Shown piece after piece: positions 34,179 through 43,661 of a DNA stretch of 64,000 bases. The notes beneath the pieces are model-generated. The model made no database searches. It saw only the letters and a program-made list of their open reading frames with translations, and had not been told where the DNA came from. Every line of letters begins with the position of its first letter. Within the stretch, counting starts at the first letter, position 1. A program made the position numbers and the translations under genes. Source of the DNA: LMUY01 sp964247705 (GTDB lineage: Bacteria; Pseudomonadota; Alphaproteobacteria; Acetobacterales; Acetobacteraceae); contig CAXTVQ010000008.1 of assembly GCA_964247705.1 (NCBI GenBank), forward strand, positions 30,127 through 94,126. The letters run 5' to 3'.

Positions 34179-34810
34179 CAGGCGCCTGCCGCGCGCAGCC
34201 GGTGCGCGAGATGGACCAGGATCGCCGCGGTGGCGCCCCATATATAATGCCGGGTATGCGGCCAGACCCAGAACTCGCGCTGCCGGCCTTTCCAGATGGC
34301 GCGGCGCTTCTCTGGCGACGCCGGGTCCAGCAGCACCGCCATCGGCAGCACGAACACGTCCTCCACCTCCGCGGCGGAGGGGACCGGCACGAAGCCTGGA
34401 GCGAGCAGCCCGACCACGGGGGAGATGCGAAAGCCGGTGCCGGTCATGTAGTCCGGCAGTTGCCCCGTCACTTCCACCAGGTCGGCAGTGAGGCCCACTT
34501 CCTCCCGTGCTTCGCGCAGCGCCGTCGTCACGGCATCCTCGCCGGGATCCATCCGGCCACCCGGAAAGGCGACCTGGCCGGCGTGGGTGGACAGCGTGCT
34601 GGTGCGCTTGGTCAGCAGGATGCCGGGCTCGGCGCCAAAGATCACCGGCACGAGCACGGCAGCAGGCTTGACCGGCCCGGCGGCGAGATCGGCCATGTCA
34701 TCGCGCGTCGCTGGCGCGGCCAGGGCATCGGCGGGGGTGCTCGGCACAGTCCCGTCAAAGTCGGCATGGGCCCGGCTGGCCAACCGGGCCCGCAACTCCG
34801 CCAATTCCAC
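34178..34810 (-). CDS. Nudix CoA pyrophosphatase
   Basis: A 210-residue Nudix hydrolase with box GGRMDPGEDAVTTALREARE then EVGL (the G-x5-E-x7-REUxEE pattern). LLTKRTSTLSTHAGQVAFPG upstream of the box is the signature that marks NudL-type coenzyme A pyrophosphatases. I start it at GTG 34810, five bases after the DUF1285 stop; the frame is open further, inside that gene. Confidence 0.88.
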   Translation of the reverse strand: MELAELRARLASRAHADFDGTVPSTPADALAAPATRDDMADLAAGPVKPAAVLVPVIFGAEPGILLTKRTSTLSTHAGQVAFPGGRMDPGEDAVTTALREAREEVGLTADLVEVTGQLPDYMTGTGFRISPVVGLLAPGFVPVPSAAEVEDVFVLPMAVLLDPASPEKRRAIWKGRQREFWVWPHTRHYIWGATAAILVHLAHRLRAAGA

Positions 34811-34815
34811 GCCGC

Positions 34816-35430
34816 TCAGTCCTCGCCGGTAGGCAGGTCGCCGAGGGAGAAGAATTTGCCGCAGCTCCACACGCCCAGCACCCGGCGCCCCTGCACCATG
34901 CCTGGCTCGGCAAGGGCCACCAGCTCGTAGTAGACCGCCCGCCCGATGCGCGCCTCCACCGGCGGCACGCCCTTACCGTCCCGCACGTGAAGGTAAGGCG
35001 TCGGCTCGCAGGTCAGCAGGTCATGCGCCACCCGGATCGGGTGGTCCGGCCCAGCGGTCACAGTTTGGTCCGTGTTGAGGCGGAAGCTCAGCATTTGACC
35101 GTGGCCGTGCCCGGTCCAGCCCAGTTCGACGGCAAGGAACGGCGCATCTTCGACGTCGATCCGGCCACGCTCGGCGGGGGTCTCGAGCCAGAACGAGCCG
35201 TCTGCCTCGCGCTTGATGACGCTGGCAAACAGGCAGACCAGCTCCTTGCGGTTGATCGGCGTGCCCCGGTACAGCCAGGTCCCGTCACGCTTGATGAGGA
35301 AGGGCAGGTCTCCGCATTCGACGGGCTTTCGCGTAGGCCGCCCATTTATGGTGCTGGCCAGGCAAGAGGGGGGTGGGGAGGACTCGCCCATATCTGGCGC
35401 TCGGGTCCAATCAGGCATGGCATCGTTCAC
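34816..35430 (-). CDS. DUF1285 protein
   Basis: 204 residues. Core segments DLPFLIKRDGTWLYRGTPIN, LVCLFASVIKREADGSFWLE, and DVEDAPFLAVELGW are those of DUF1285, a small globular family of unknown function. The C-terminal half carries RIGRAVYYELVALAEPG. GTG 35430 has GGGGAG six bases upstream; ATG 35418 is the alternative. First gene of a three-gene minus-strand run with the Nudix and two-helix proteins, divergent from the MoxR operon. Confidence 0.83.
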   Translation of the reverse strand: MNDAMPDWTRAPDMGESSPPPSCLASTINGRPTRKPVECGDLPFLIKRDGTWLYRGTPINRKELVCLFASVIKREADGSFWLETPAERGRIDVEDAPFLAVELGWTGHGHGQMLSFRLNTDQTVTAGPDHPIRVAHDLLTCEPTPYLHVRDGKGVPPVEARIGRAVYYELVALAEPGMVQGRRVLGVWSCGKFFSLGDLPTGED

Positions 35431-35548
35431 AACGCGCTCCCCGCCCTCCGCTTCCGCTTCCGTTGATGGTGGATATAGGTAGCATCCCCCTGACGATGAA
35501 AGACCTGCTCGCCATATCGGCTGAGTTCGCGAAGGAGCACTGCTCGGA

Positions 35549-36538
35549 ATGTCGGTAACAGTTGGCGACGGACTGGTTGCGGATGTGGAGGCGCTGGGCG
35601 CGCGGGCAACGGCGGCGCGGGCCGAAGTGGGCCGCATCATCTTCGGCCAGGAGGAGGTGGTGGACCAGGTGCTGGTCTGCCTGCTGTCGGGTGGCCACGT
35701 GCTGCTGGTGGGCGTGCCGGGCCTGGGCAAGACGCTGCTGGTGGAGACGTTGGGCACCGTGCTCGGCCTGTCGCCCAAGCGCGTGCAGTTCACGCCGGAC
35801 CTGATGCCGGCCGACATCACCGGGTCCGAGATTTTGGATGAGGATTCCGGCGGGCGGCGCAGCTTCCGCTTCGTGCCCGGCCCGGTGTTCTGCCAGTTGC
35901 TGATGGCCGACGAGATCAACCGCGCCAGCCCGCGCACACAATCGGCTCTGCTGCAGGCGATGGCCGAGGGCAAGGTGGCGGTGGCGGGCCACGACCATCC
36001 GCTGCCCCGCCCCTTCCACGTGCTGGCGACGCAGAATCCGATCGAGCAGGAAGGCACCTACCCGCTGCCGGAGGCGCAATTGGACCGGTTCTTGCTCCAG
36101 GTGGACGTGTCCTATCCGGACCTGGCTCATGAACGGACGATGCTGCTGGCGACCACGGGTTCGCAGACGGCCAAGGCCCGGCCGGTGCTGACAGGCGAGG
36201 AACTGCTGGCCGCGCAGGCGTTGATCCGCCGGGTGCCGGTGGGGGAGAGCGTGGTCGAGGCGATCCTGGCTTTGGTCCGCGGCGCCCGGCCGGAGACGGC
36301 GGCCGACGACACGATCCGTCACCATGTGGCCTGGGGTCCTGGTCCGCGTGCGGCGCAGGCGCTGATGCTGGCTACGCGGGCGCGCGCATTGCTGGACGGG
36401 CGGCTGTCGCCTTCGCTGGACGACGTGGCGGCGCTGGCTCATCCGGTGCTGCGGCATCGCATGGCGCTCAATTTTGCTGCGCGGGCGGAGGGGATCGAGT
36501 TGCGGGAGGTGATTGCCGGGTTGGTCAAGCGACTGTGA
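35549..36538 (+). CDS. MoxR-family AAA+ ATPase
   Basis: 329 residues: Walker A GVPGLGKT, Walker B LLMADEINRASPRTQSALLQ, sensor 1 HVLATQNPIEQEGTYPLPEA and LDRFLLQVDVSYP, typical MoxR. These chaperone-like ATPases work with VWA-domain and DUF58 proteins, which follow directly. AAGGAG is present upstream of ATG 35549. Confidence 0.94.
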   Translation: MSVTVGDGLVADVEALGARATAARAEVGRIIFGQEEVVDQVLVCLLSGGHVLLVGVPGLGKTLLVETLGTVLGLSPKRVQFTPDLMPADITGSEILDEDSGGRRSFRFVPGPVFCQLLMADEINRASPRTQSALLQAMAEGKVAVAGHDHPLPRPFHVLATQNPIEQEGTYPLPEAQLDRFLLQVDVSYPDLAHERTMLLATTGSQTAKARPVLTGEELLAAQALIRRVPVGESVVEAILALVRGARPETAADDTIRHHVAWGPGPRAAQALMLATRARALLDGRLSPSLDDVAALAHPVLRHRMALNFAARAEGIELREVIAGLVKRL

Positions 36539-36728
36539 GCACGCGTTTGCGTCTCCCTCTGTTCTTGAGGAAGGGGACCGGGGGAAGAGGTGCCGCGTGT
36601 TGGACGGATCCTGATCGATACCGAGTTTGGCCCTATCTCTCCCCTACCCTCACGCGCTCTTCCACGTGTCTTGCACGCGGAACCTTTGAGCGGTTCCGCC
36701 CCTCCCTCAGGGGGAGGGGGACCAGACC
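36539..36728. other. Intergenic stretch with pyrimidine/purine-rich repeats
   Basis: 190 bases between moxR and the DUF58 gene. It contains CTCTCCCCTACCCTCACGC-type and CCCCTCCCTCAGGGGGAGGGG-type runs capable of forming a hairpin (about 36699-36720) just before the DUF58 start, related in composition to the dispersed hairpins elsewhere. No gene seen. Confidence 0.4.
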
Positions 36729-37574
36729 GTGAAATCTCCACAGGCCGTCCTCCGCGCCGAGGCGCTTGGCGCGACCCTCCCGCCTTTGCTCGTGGCCGCC
36801 GAACGTGTGGCTGCTACCGTGGCGCAGGGTGTGCACGGGCGGCGCCGGGTGGGCCAGGGAGACAGTTTCTGGCAGTTTCGACCCTACCAGACCGGCGACG
36901 CGCCGGGCCGGATCGACTGGCGGCAGTCGGCGAAATCGTCACGCACCTACGTCCGCGAGACGGAGTGGGAGGCGGCGCAAACCGTCCACCTCTGGCGGGA
37001 CGGCTCGGCCTCCATGCATTGGCGCTCGGGCGCCGCTTTGCCGGAAAAAGTCGAGCGTGCGGAATTGCTGCTGCTCGCGACTGCCTCGTTGCTGCAACGG
37101 GGTGGTGAGCGGGTACGGTTGCTCGGGCAGCGCACCGGCAACTCGCTGCAAGCGATGGCGGCCGCACTGGCCGGCGTCACCGAGGGTGCGCCGCCGCACG
37201 TGCAACTCCCATCCCACGGCCGGGTCGTGCTGTTCGGGGATTTTCTTCACCCGCTCGAGGAGATCCGCGCAACCATCTCGCGCCTGTCCGGGATACCGAT
37301 CCGCGGCCACCTGCTGCAGGTGCTCGACCCGGCGGAGGCGTTGCTGCCGTATTCTGGCCGGGTGAAGTTCCGCGGCGTGGAGGCCGATGGCGAGATGCTG
37401 GTGCCGCAGGTCGAGGGCATCCGCACCGCCTATGCCGAGGCGCTCGCCGCCCAGCAAGCCGGACTCGCCGCCCTGTGCCGTGCCGCCGGCTGGGGGTTCG
37501 CGACGCACCGCACCGACAGCCCGCCCGGCACCGCGCTCTTGGCGCTCTACACCGCTTTGTCAGGTATCGCATGA
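36729..37574 (+). CDS. DUF58 protein
   Basis: 281 residues. GVHGRRRVGQGDSFWQFRPY and YQTGDAPGRIDWRQSAKSS are the DUF58 signature (xGxHxSxxxGxGxxFxxxRxYxxGDxxRxIDW). A VWA-like fold with degenerate metal site follows (HLWRDGSASMHW). The start is GTG 36729 with a G-rich Shine-Dalgarno. Family role: partner of MoxR ATPases. Confidence 0.9.
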   Translation: MKSPQAVLRAEALGATLPPLLVAAERVAATVAQGVHGRRRVGQGDSFWQFRPYQTGDAPGRIDWRQSAKSSRTYVRETEWEAAQTVHLWRDGSASMHWRSGAALPEKVERAELLLLATASLLQRGGERVRLLGQRTGNSLQAMAAALAGVTEGAPPHVQLPSHGRVVLFGDFLHPLEEIRATISRLSGIPIRGHLLQVLDPAEALLPYSGRVKFRGVEADGEMLVPQVEGIRTAYAEALAAQQAGLAALCRAAGWGFATHRTDSPPGTALLALYTALSGIA

Positions 37575-37584
37575 CGGTTGCCGT

Positions 37585-40221
37585 ATGATCTTCGCGGCAC
37601 CTTGGGTCCTCCTCGCTCTGGTGGCGCTGCCTGTGCTGTGGTGGCTGCTGCGCGTCACGCCGCCCGCACCGCGCACGCAGGATTTCCCCGCCATCCGCTT
37701 GCTGCTCGGCCTGCGCGCGCGGGAGGAGACGGCGGCACGCACGCCTTGGTGGCTGTTGCTGTTGCGCACGGTGGCCGCCGGGTTGCTGATCGTAGGCCTG
37801 GCCGGCCCGGTGCTGGATGCGGCCGGCGCCCTCCCCGGCTCCGGCCCGTTGCTGCTCGTGGTGGACGACAGTTGGGCCGCTGCGCCCGAATGGAGCGCTC
37901 GAATGACCGCTGCCAATGCCGCGCTCGACCGGGCGGAGCGCGCCGGCCGCACCGCCGCCCTGCTCACGACGGCGCGCAGCGGCCTGAACCAGCCGCCGAC
38001 GCTCTCGCCCGTGATGCCGGTCGCCGAACTCCGCCCCCGGCTCGCCGCGCTGCATCCGCTTCCCTGGGGTCCCGACCGCGATGCTGCCGCCCGCGCGTTG
38101 CACGGCGCATCCGGCACCGTGATCTACATCACCGACGATCTCGCCGCACCCGGCGATACGGCCTTCGCCGCGGCACTGTCAGCGGCCGGCCCGGTCACCG
38201 AGATCGCTCCCTCGGCGCCGGACGCCCAGGTTATGCTGGCGCCGCGCTCCGAGGCGGATCGGCTGGTGGCCCGCATCGAGACTCTGCCCGGCCCCGGCCT
38301 AGACCTCGCCGTATTGGCGCAGAGCGGGGACGGCCGCAGCCTAGCGCGCGCGACCGGCCACGTGGCCCCGGGCGCCACCGAGACCGAGATACCCGTCGTG
38401 CTGCCGCTGGAGTTGCGCAACCGGCTGACCCGGCTGGTGCTGGAGGGCCCGGCCTCGGCAGCCGCGACCGTTCTGCTGGACGAGGGGCTGCGCCGCCGCC
38501 CCGTCGGGCTCGTCACCGCGGAGTCGGGCGGGGACACGCCGTTGGTGGGCTCGCTCTATTACCTGGAGAAGGCGCTCACTCCTTTCACCGAGTTGCGCAA
38601 GGCGGACATCCACACCCTTCTGCAGCGCGACATCGCCGTGATCGTGTTGGCGGACGAGCCGGTGGAGCCGTCCGAGGTCGCTGAACTAGAGCACTGGGTG
38701 GAGAATGGCGGCCTGCTGCTCCGCTTTGCCGGCCCGCGCAGTGCCGGCACCACGGACGAGTTCGGCCAACCCGTCACGGACCCGTTGCTGCCGGAACGCT
38801 TGCTGGCCGAGGATCGTCAGCTCGGCGGCGCGCTGTCCTGGAGTCAGCCGGCCAAGCTTGCCGCCTTTCCCCTGCAATCGCCGTTCGCCGGCCTTGCGGT
38901 GCCCGACGAGGTGACGGTCAGCCGGCAGGTGCTCGCCGAGCCCTCGGCGCAGCTTGCTGCCCACACCTGGGCCCGTCTTGCCGACGGCACCCCGCTGGTG
39001 ACGGAGGCGACGCGGGGCTCTGGCCGGATCGTGCTGTTCCATGTCACCGCCAATGCAGACTGGTCCAACCTGCCGCTGTCCGGGCTGTTTCCGGATATGC
39101 TGCGCCGGCTGGTGGCGCTGTCTGCCGGCGTTTCCGCGGCCCCTGACGCCACCGCGCTGAGCCCGGCCGAGACGCTGGACGGGTTCGGCGTGCTTGGTCC
39201 GCCGCCGCCGGCCGCCAGCGGACTAGCGGGAACGGCATTTGCGACGACGGTCGTCTCGCCGCAGCATCCGCCCGGGCTCTACGGACCGGAAGCAGGACGG
39301 CGTGCACTGAATTTGTCGAACGGGATGGGTAAGCTGGTCGCAGCCGAACCGGTTTCCGGCGCTGGGCAACTGGTGCTGAACGGCGGCGTGCGGGAGCGGG
39401 CGATCGGTCCCTGGCTGGTGGCGGCCGGGCTTGCGATCCTGGCGCTCGACCTGTTGATCGGGTTGCGTCTGCGCGGCTTGCTCCGTCCGGCTCTGGCCTC
39501 GGCGTTGCTGCTCGGCGTCGTGGGCACGGCGCATGCGCAGCTTCCCTCGCCGCCGTGGCGGGCCGCGTTGGACACACGGCTGGCCTACCTCCAATCGGGC
39601 GACCCGGCGATCGACGCGACCTCGCGTGCCGGGCTCACGGGCCTGTCCGCCTACGTCAACAGCCGCACCGCCGCGCATCTCGGCGACCCGTCCGGCGTGC
39701 AGCCCGGCACCGACGACCTCAGCTTCTACCCCCTGATCTACTGGCCGGTGACACAGGGGCAGGCACTGTCGGCCCAGGCGGTCACTGCGCTCAACAACTA
39801 CATGCGCGACGGCGGCATCATCGTGATCGATAGCCGGGGGGATGCCGGGTCACTCAAGACCGCCGCCAGCGGCCTGGCCATCCCGCCGCTGACCCCGCTC
39901 ACCACGGAGCACGTGCTGGCGCGTGCGTTCTACCTGCTGAGCGAATACCCTGGCCGGACCGGGGGCGACACGGTCTGGGTGCAGCGGCAGGGCGACCGCA
40001 GCAATGACGACGTAAGCCCGGTCGTCATCGGCGCCAACGACTGGGCGTCCGCGTGGGCGGTGGACCAGAGCGGCCGCAACACGGTCGAGGTCGACGGCGG
40101 GCCGCGCCAGCGCACGCTGGCCTACCGCTTCGGCGTGAACCTGGTGATGTACGCGCTCACGGGGAACTACAAAGGCGACCAGGTGCACGTGCCGCACATC
40201 CTCGAGCGGCTGGGGCAGTGA
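37585..40221 (+). CDS. Large membrane protein, BatA-like N-terminus with C-terminal DUF4159
   Basis: 878 residues. Two N-terminal helices frame a BatA-type region (MIFAAPWVLLALVALPVLWW; then VVDDSWAAAPEW). A middle periplasmic region has a glutamine-amidotransferase-like fold (LEHWVENGGLLLRFAGPRS). A membrane segment near residue 620 (AGLAILALDLLIGLRLRGLL) is followed by a DUF4159 domain with DLSFYPLIYWPV and NYMRDGGIIVIDSRG. Function unknown; part of the MoxR-DUF58 envelope module. Stop overlaps the next start (TGATG). Confidence 0.87.
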   Translation: MIFAAPWVLLALVALPVLWWLLRVTPPAPRTQDFPAIRLLLGLRAREETAARTPWWLLLLRTVAAGLLIVGLAGPVLDAAGALPGSGPLLLVVDDSWAAAPEWSARMTAANAALDRAERAGRTAALLTTARSGLNQPPTLSPVMPVAELRPRLAALHPLPWGPDRDAAARALHGASGTVIYITDDLAAPGDTAFAAALSAAGPVTEIAPSAPDAQVMLAPRSEADRLVARIETLPGPGLDLAVLAQSGDGRSLARATGHVAPGATETEIPVVLPLELRNRLTRLVLEGPASAAATVLLDEGLRRRPVGLVTAESGGDTPLVGSLYYLEKALTPFTELRKADIHTLLQRDIAVIVLADEPVEPSEVAELEHWVENGGLLLRFAGPRSAGTTDEFGQPVTDPLLPERLLAEDRQLGGALSWSQPAKLAAFPLQSPFAGLAVPDEVTVSRQVLAEPSAQLAAHTWARLADGTPLVTEATRGSGRIVLFHVTANADWSNLPLSGLFPDMLRRLVALSAGVSAAPDATALSPAETLDGFGVLGPPPPAASGLAGTAFATTVVSPQHPPGLYGPEAGRRALNLSNGMGKLVAAEPVSGAGQLVLNGGVRERAIGPWLVAAGLAILALDLLIGLRLRGLLRPALASALLLGVVGTAHAQLPSPPWRAALDTRLAYLQSGDPAIDATSRAGLTGLSAYVNSRTAAHLGDPSGVQPGTDDLSFYPLIYWPVTQGQALSAQAVTALNNYMRDGGIIVIDSRGDAGSLKTAASGLAIPPLTPLTTEHVLARAFYLLSEYPGRTGGDTVWVQRQGDRSNDDVSPVVIGANDWASAWAVDQSGRNTVEVDGGPRQRTLAYRFGVNLVMYALTGNYKGDQVHVPHILERLGQ

Positions 40222-42287
40222 TGGCGTTCAGTGCGATCAACTTCGTCCCAGTCGTGCCGGTGTGGTTGCTGGGCGTGCTGGCAGCGGCCTGCGTGGTGGC
40301 GTTGGCCCCCGCGCTGTGGCGGCGAGCCCGTGGCGCCGTGCTGCGGCTGCTTTGCTTCGCCGTCGTGCTGCTCTGGCTTGCCGGTCCGCGCCTGGTGCAG
40401 GAAGCGCGCGAGGCGCTGGGCGACATCGCCGTCATGGTGGTGGACCGCACTGGCTCCATGGCCACCGGCGACCGGACCGCGCTGGTGGACAAGGCTGCGG
40501 CCAAGCTGCAGGCCGAGGTGGGCGCCATGCCCGGGATGGAATTGCGCACCGTGACCGTCCCCGAAGCCGGGCATGACGGCACGCGCCTGTTCACCGCACT
40601 CGACCGCACCCTGGCCGAGATCCCGCGCTCCCGCCTTGCCGGCATCATGATGCTGACCGATGGCGTGGTGCACGATATCCCGAAGACCGCTTCGCCCGCG
40701 CCGCTCCACGTGCTGCTGGCCGGCCGGGGCGAGGAGACGGACCGCCGCATCCGCATCGTGGAGGCGCCCTCCTACGGCATCGTCGGCAAGTCCGTAACCC
40801 TGCGCGTCGCCGTGGATGATCTGGGCGTGGACCATTCGGGGCAGACGGCGGCCCTGACCATCCGCCGTGACGGGCAGCCGCCGCAGGTCGTGCCGATGCC
40901 GGTGGGCGAGGTGCAGCCGCTCGACATTCCGATCACCCGCGCCGGGCCGACCGTGGTGGAACTGAACGCGGCGCCGATGCCGGGTGAGGTGAGCGACCTC
41001 AACAACCACGCGGTCATCTCCATCAACGGCGTGCGTGACCGCCTCCGCGTGCTGCTGGTCAGCGGCGAGCCGCATGCCGGCGAGCGTACCTGGCGCCGCT
41101 TGCTGAAGGCCGACCCGGCGGTCGACCTCGTGCACTTCACCATCCTCCGCCCGCCGGAGAAGGACGACCTCACGCCGCTGAACGAGTTGGCGCTGATCGC
41201 CTTCCCGGTGCGGGAGCTGTTCCAGGTCAAGATCAAGGATTTCGACCTGATCATCCTGGACCGCTTCTCCAACCGCGGGATCCTGCCGCCGCCCTACCTG
41301 CGCAACATCGCCGATTATGTGCGCGGCGGCGGCGCTCTGCTGCTGTCGGTCGGCCCGGAGTTCGACGGTCCGACGTCGCTGGCCTACAGCCCGCTCGCGC
41401 CGGTGCTGCCCGCCGAACCGCTCAGCGGCAATGCCGGCGAGATCGATGGGCCGTTCCGCCCGCTCGTGACACCCTTGGGCGAGCGCCACCCGGTCACGGC
41501 CGGCCTCCCCGGCGACAAGCCCGGCGCCACGCCGGCTTGGGGCGACTGGTACCGCCGCCTGCAGCCGTTCGCCGCCCATGGCCAGGCGGTGATGAGCGGG
41601 CCGGATGGGCAGCCGTTGCTGTTGCTGGACCGGGTGGGCCAGGGCCGCGCCGCCCTTCTGCTGTCGGACCAGATCTGGTTGTGGTCGCGGGACCATGAGG
41701 GCGGCGGGCCGCAAGCCGAGTTGCTGCGCCGGGTCGCGCACTGGCTGATGAAGGAGCCGGCGCTCGAGGAAGAGGCGCTCGAAGCCTCGGTGGACGGCGG
41801 CAACCTGACCGTGCAGCGCCGCACCACGGCCGATACGCCGCCGCCGCCCGTCACTGTCACCTCGCCCGATGGCAAGACGTCGCAACTGACGCTGGCGCCC
41901 TCCGCTCCTGGCCGTGCCACCGGCGCCGTGCCGGCGTCCGCACCCGGCGTGTGGCAGGTGTCGGACGGCCAGCGCACCGCGTTCGCCGCCGCCGGATCGG
42001 CCAACCCGCTGGAGATCGCGGATCTGCGCGCCACGGCCGACTACATCGCTCCGGCGGCCCGCGCCTCGGGTGGCAGCGTGCACTGGCTGGACCCGGATGG
42101 GGCGCCGGAGTTGCGGGCGGTGGAGGCGGACCGGGTTGCAGCGGGGGCGAACTGGATCGGGCTGCGGCGCAACCACGACCACCTTGTCACCGGAGTGGCG
42201 GCGACGTCGCTGATGCCGGCCTGGTTGGCGCTGCCATTGCTGCTCGGGCTGGCATTCGCGGCTTGGCGGCGGGAGGGTGTGGCATAG
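40221..42287 (+). CDS. Large membrane protein with VWA-like and glutamine-amidotransferase-like regions
   Basis: 688 residues. Two N-terminal helices (VPVWLLGVLAAACVVALAPA; LRLLCFAVVLLWLAGPRLV) precede a VWA-like segment IAVMVVDRTGSMATGDRTAL (MIDAS-like D-x-T-G-S). A central class I GATase-like region includes LRVLLVSGEPHAGERTWRRL and YVRGGGALLLSVGPEF. One C-terminal helix precedes RREGVA. Completes the four-gene MoxR module. The likely role is cell-envelope maturation, by association only. Confidence 0.85.
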   Translation: MAFSAINFVPVVPVWLLGVLAAACVVALAPALWRRARGAVLRLLCFAVVLLWLAGPRLVQEAREALGDIAVMVVDRTGSMATGDRTALVDKAAAKLQAEVGAMPGMELRTVTVPEAGHDGTRLFTALDRTLAEIPRSRLAGIMMLTDGVVHDIPKTASPAPLHVLLAGRGEETDRRIRIVEAPSYGIVGKSVTLRVAVDDLGVDHSGQTAALTIRRDGQPPQVVPMPVGEVQPLDIPITRAGPTVVELNAAPMPGEVSDLNNHAVISINGVRDRLRVLLVSGEPHAGERTWRRLLKADPAVDLVHFTILRPPEKDDLTPLNELALIAFPVRELFQVKIKDFDLIILDRFSNRGILPPPYLRNIADYVRGGGALLLSVGPEFDGPTSLAYSPLAPVLPAEPLSGNAGEIDGPFRPLVTPLGERHPVTAGLPGDKPGATPAWGDWYRRLQPFAAHGQAVMSGPDGQPLLLLDRVGQGRAALLLSDQIWLWSRDHEGGGPQAELLRRVAHWLMKEPALEEEALEASVDGGNLTVQRRTTADTPPPPVTVTSPDGKTSQLTLAPSAPGRATGAVPASAPGVWQVSDGQRTAFAAAGSANPLEIADLRATADYIAPAARASGGSVHWLDPDGAPELRAVEADRVAAGANWIGLRRNHDHLVTGVAATSLMPAWLALPLLLGLAFAAWRREGVA

Positions 42288-42321
42288 GGTTTGTGACAGA
42301 AGGTTTGTGACGGAAGGTTTT
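42288..42321 (+). repeat. Tandem 14-base direct repeat
   Basis: GGTTTGTGACAGAA, GGTTTGTGACGGAA, then a partial GGTTTTG, directly after the stop codon at 42287. Two and a half units. It lies just upstream of the ankyrin gene and could be a binding site. Confidence 0.6.
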
Positions 42322-42354
42322 GAAATCGCCGCCTCAACCGTCTAGAACGCCACC

Positions 42355-43002
42355 ATGCGCATTTCTCTCCGGTTCATTGCCGCGTGCACGATCGGCCTGC
42401 TCGCTGCATTTCCTGCGGCGGCACAGATCGGCAACAAGCCGTTCACCGAGTCCAACATCCACTCGGGCGCGCCGAAGGCACCCAACAAGCCGTCGAACGA
42501 GCCGCCGCCGCCGCCGGCCGTTCCCGGTGCACGGGCGCGGGGGAGTGTGGCCCCGGCGGACCGGTCCGCCGCCGATCTGCCGCCTACCGAGGCGTTGTTC
42601 GACGCCATCAACCGAGGGGACATCGTTACCGCGCGGGACGCGATCTCCCGCGGGGCGGACCTCGACGGCACGAACCTGCTTGGCCTGACGCCGCTCGAGT
42701 TGTCGGTCGACCTTGGCCGCAACGACATCTCGTTCCTGTTGCTGTCGTTGCGCGGCAGCGGTGCGGGCAGCGCCGGGTCCCGGCCGCCGCAGGGAACCGA
42801 GCAGGCGGCGGCCGCCCCGCCCACCGCCGCCGACCGGCGACGCGTGTTGGCCGAAGCGCGCGCGCAAGCCCGGGCGGCCAAGTTGCAGAGTGCGGCTGCT
42901 GCGCCGGCGACGCCGGCCCGGCAAGGCCCAGCGCTGTTCGCCGGCGACGGCGGGGCGGCGGTTCCGTCGGCCGGGTTCCTGGGGTTTGATCCGCACCATT
43001 AA
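42355..43002 (+). CDS. Exported ankyrin-repeat protein
   Basis: 215 residues: signal peptide (CTIGLLAAFPAAAQ), a Pro/Arg-rich linker, then about two ankyrin repeats (TEALFDAINRGDIVTARDAI, SRGADLDGTNLLGLTPLELS, VDLGRNDISFLLLS), and a low-complexity Ala/Arg tail. Probably a periplasmic protein-binding protein. It follows the MoxR module by 67 bases but no terminator is evident between. Confidence 0.82.
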   Translation: MRISLRFIAACTIGLLAAFPAAAQIGNKPFTESNIHSGAPKAPNKPSNEPPPPPAVPGARARGSVAPADRSAADLPPTEALFDAINRGDIVTARDAISRGADLDGTNLLGLTPLELSVDLGRNDISFLLLSLRGSGAGSAGSRPPQGTEQAAAAPPTAADRRRVLAEARAQARAAKLQSAAAAPATPARQGPALFAGDGGAAVPSAGFLGFDPHH

Positions 43003-43008
43003 GGGAGG

Positions 43009-43653
43009 ATGACGCCGGCGCCTGCCTCGGCACTCCCCCGGAAGATCAGGTGCAGCGCGGTGGACACAACCAGTTCAGGGACCGTTACGACGGAGATGGC
43101 GCTGGCCGCCCTCGATTGCGGGGTGGTGCCGATGCTGATGCTCGGACGGCGCGCCCGGATCGTGCATCCGAACCGGGCCGCGACCACGCTTCTGGCCGCC
43201 GGCCGTGCGTTCACCAAGGTGAATGGCCGGCTCCACGTGCAGCGCCAGGCGGATCAGGAAGCGATCGAGGCCGCTGTCGATGCGGCCCTCGACAAGGCCG
43301 AGCGCACCATCACGCACCTGACCAACCGGCAAGGCGACATCAATCACATCGTCACCGTCTCGCCGCTTCCCGGCGACGAACTGGCCTTGGCGGCGATTGC
43401 CGAGTTGCGGCTGCCCGTGCTGCTCCGCCGGACCTGGTCGCGCGAGGCTCTCTCGTTGCCGCCGGGCTATGCCGAACTGGCCGAGGCCTTGGCCGGCGGG
43501 GAAAACCTGACCGAGTTCGCCGAGCGGACTGGGCTGACCATCGGCGGCGCCCGCACCCGGCTCAAGAAGCTGCTCAAGCGTCTGGCTGCCCGGTCGCAGT
43601 CGGACCTGATTGCGCTGCTGTTGCGCGCGGCCTCCACGATATCGATCCGGTGA
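43009..43653 (+). CDS. LuxR-type helix-turn-helix regulator
   Basis: 214 residues. The C-terminal HTH (LPPGYAELAEALAGGENLTE, FAERTGLTIGGARTRLKKLL, ARSQSDLIALLLRA) is a LuxR/GerE-like domain. The N-terminal half looks like a degenerate PAS/sensor (GVVPMLMLGRRARIVHPNRA). The AGGGAGG preceding ATG 43009 has no spacing, so translation may start later, at GTG 43060 or ATG 43096. The stop overlaps a GTG of the aldolase gene (GTGA), linking the two. Confidence 0.75.
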   Translation: MTPAPASALPRKIRCSAVDTTSSGTVTTEMALAALDCGVVPMLMLGRRARIVHPNRAATTLLAAGRAFTKVNGRLHVQRQADQEAIEAAVDAALDKAERTITHLTNRQGDINHIVTVSPLPGDELALAAIAELRLPVLLRRTWSREALSLPPGYAELAEALAGGENLTEFAERTGLTIGGARTRLKKLLKRLAARSQSDLIALLLRAASTISIR

Positions 43654-43661
43654 CCAGAACG

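Noticed and set aside
34178..34870. Nudix gene starting at the upstream ATG-like codon 34870
   Set aside because: That start lies inside the DUF1285 gene; GTG 34810 follows its stop and leaves the full Nudix domain.
40167..42182. 671-residue minus-strand frame opposite the VWA-like gene
   Set aside because: Arg/His/Gln-rich antisense artefact of GC-rich sequence with no domain-like sequence.
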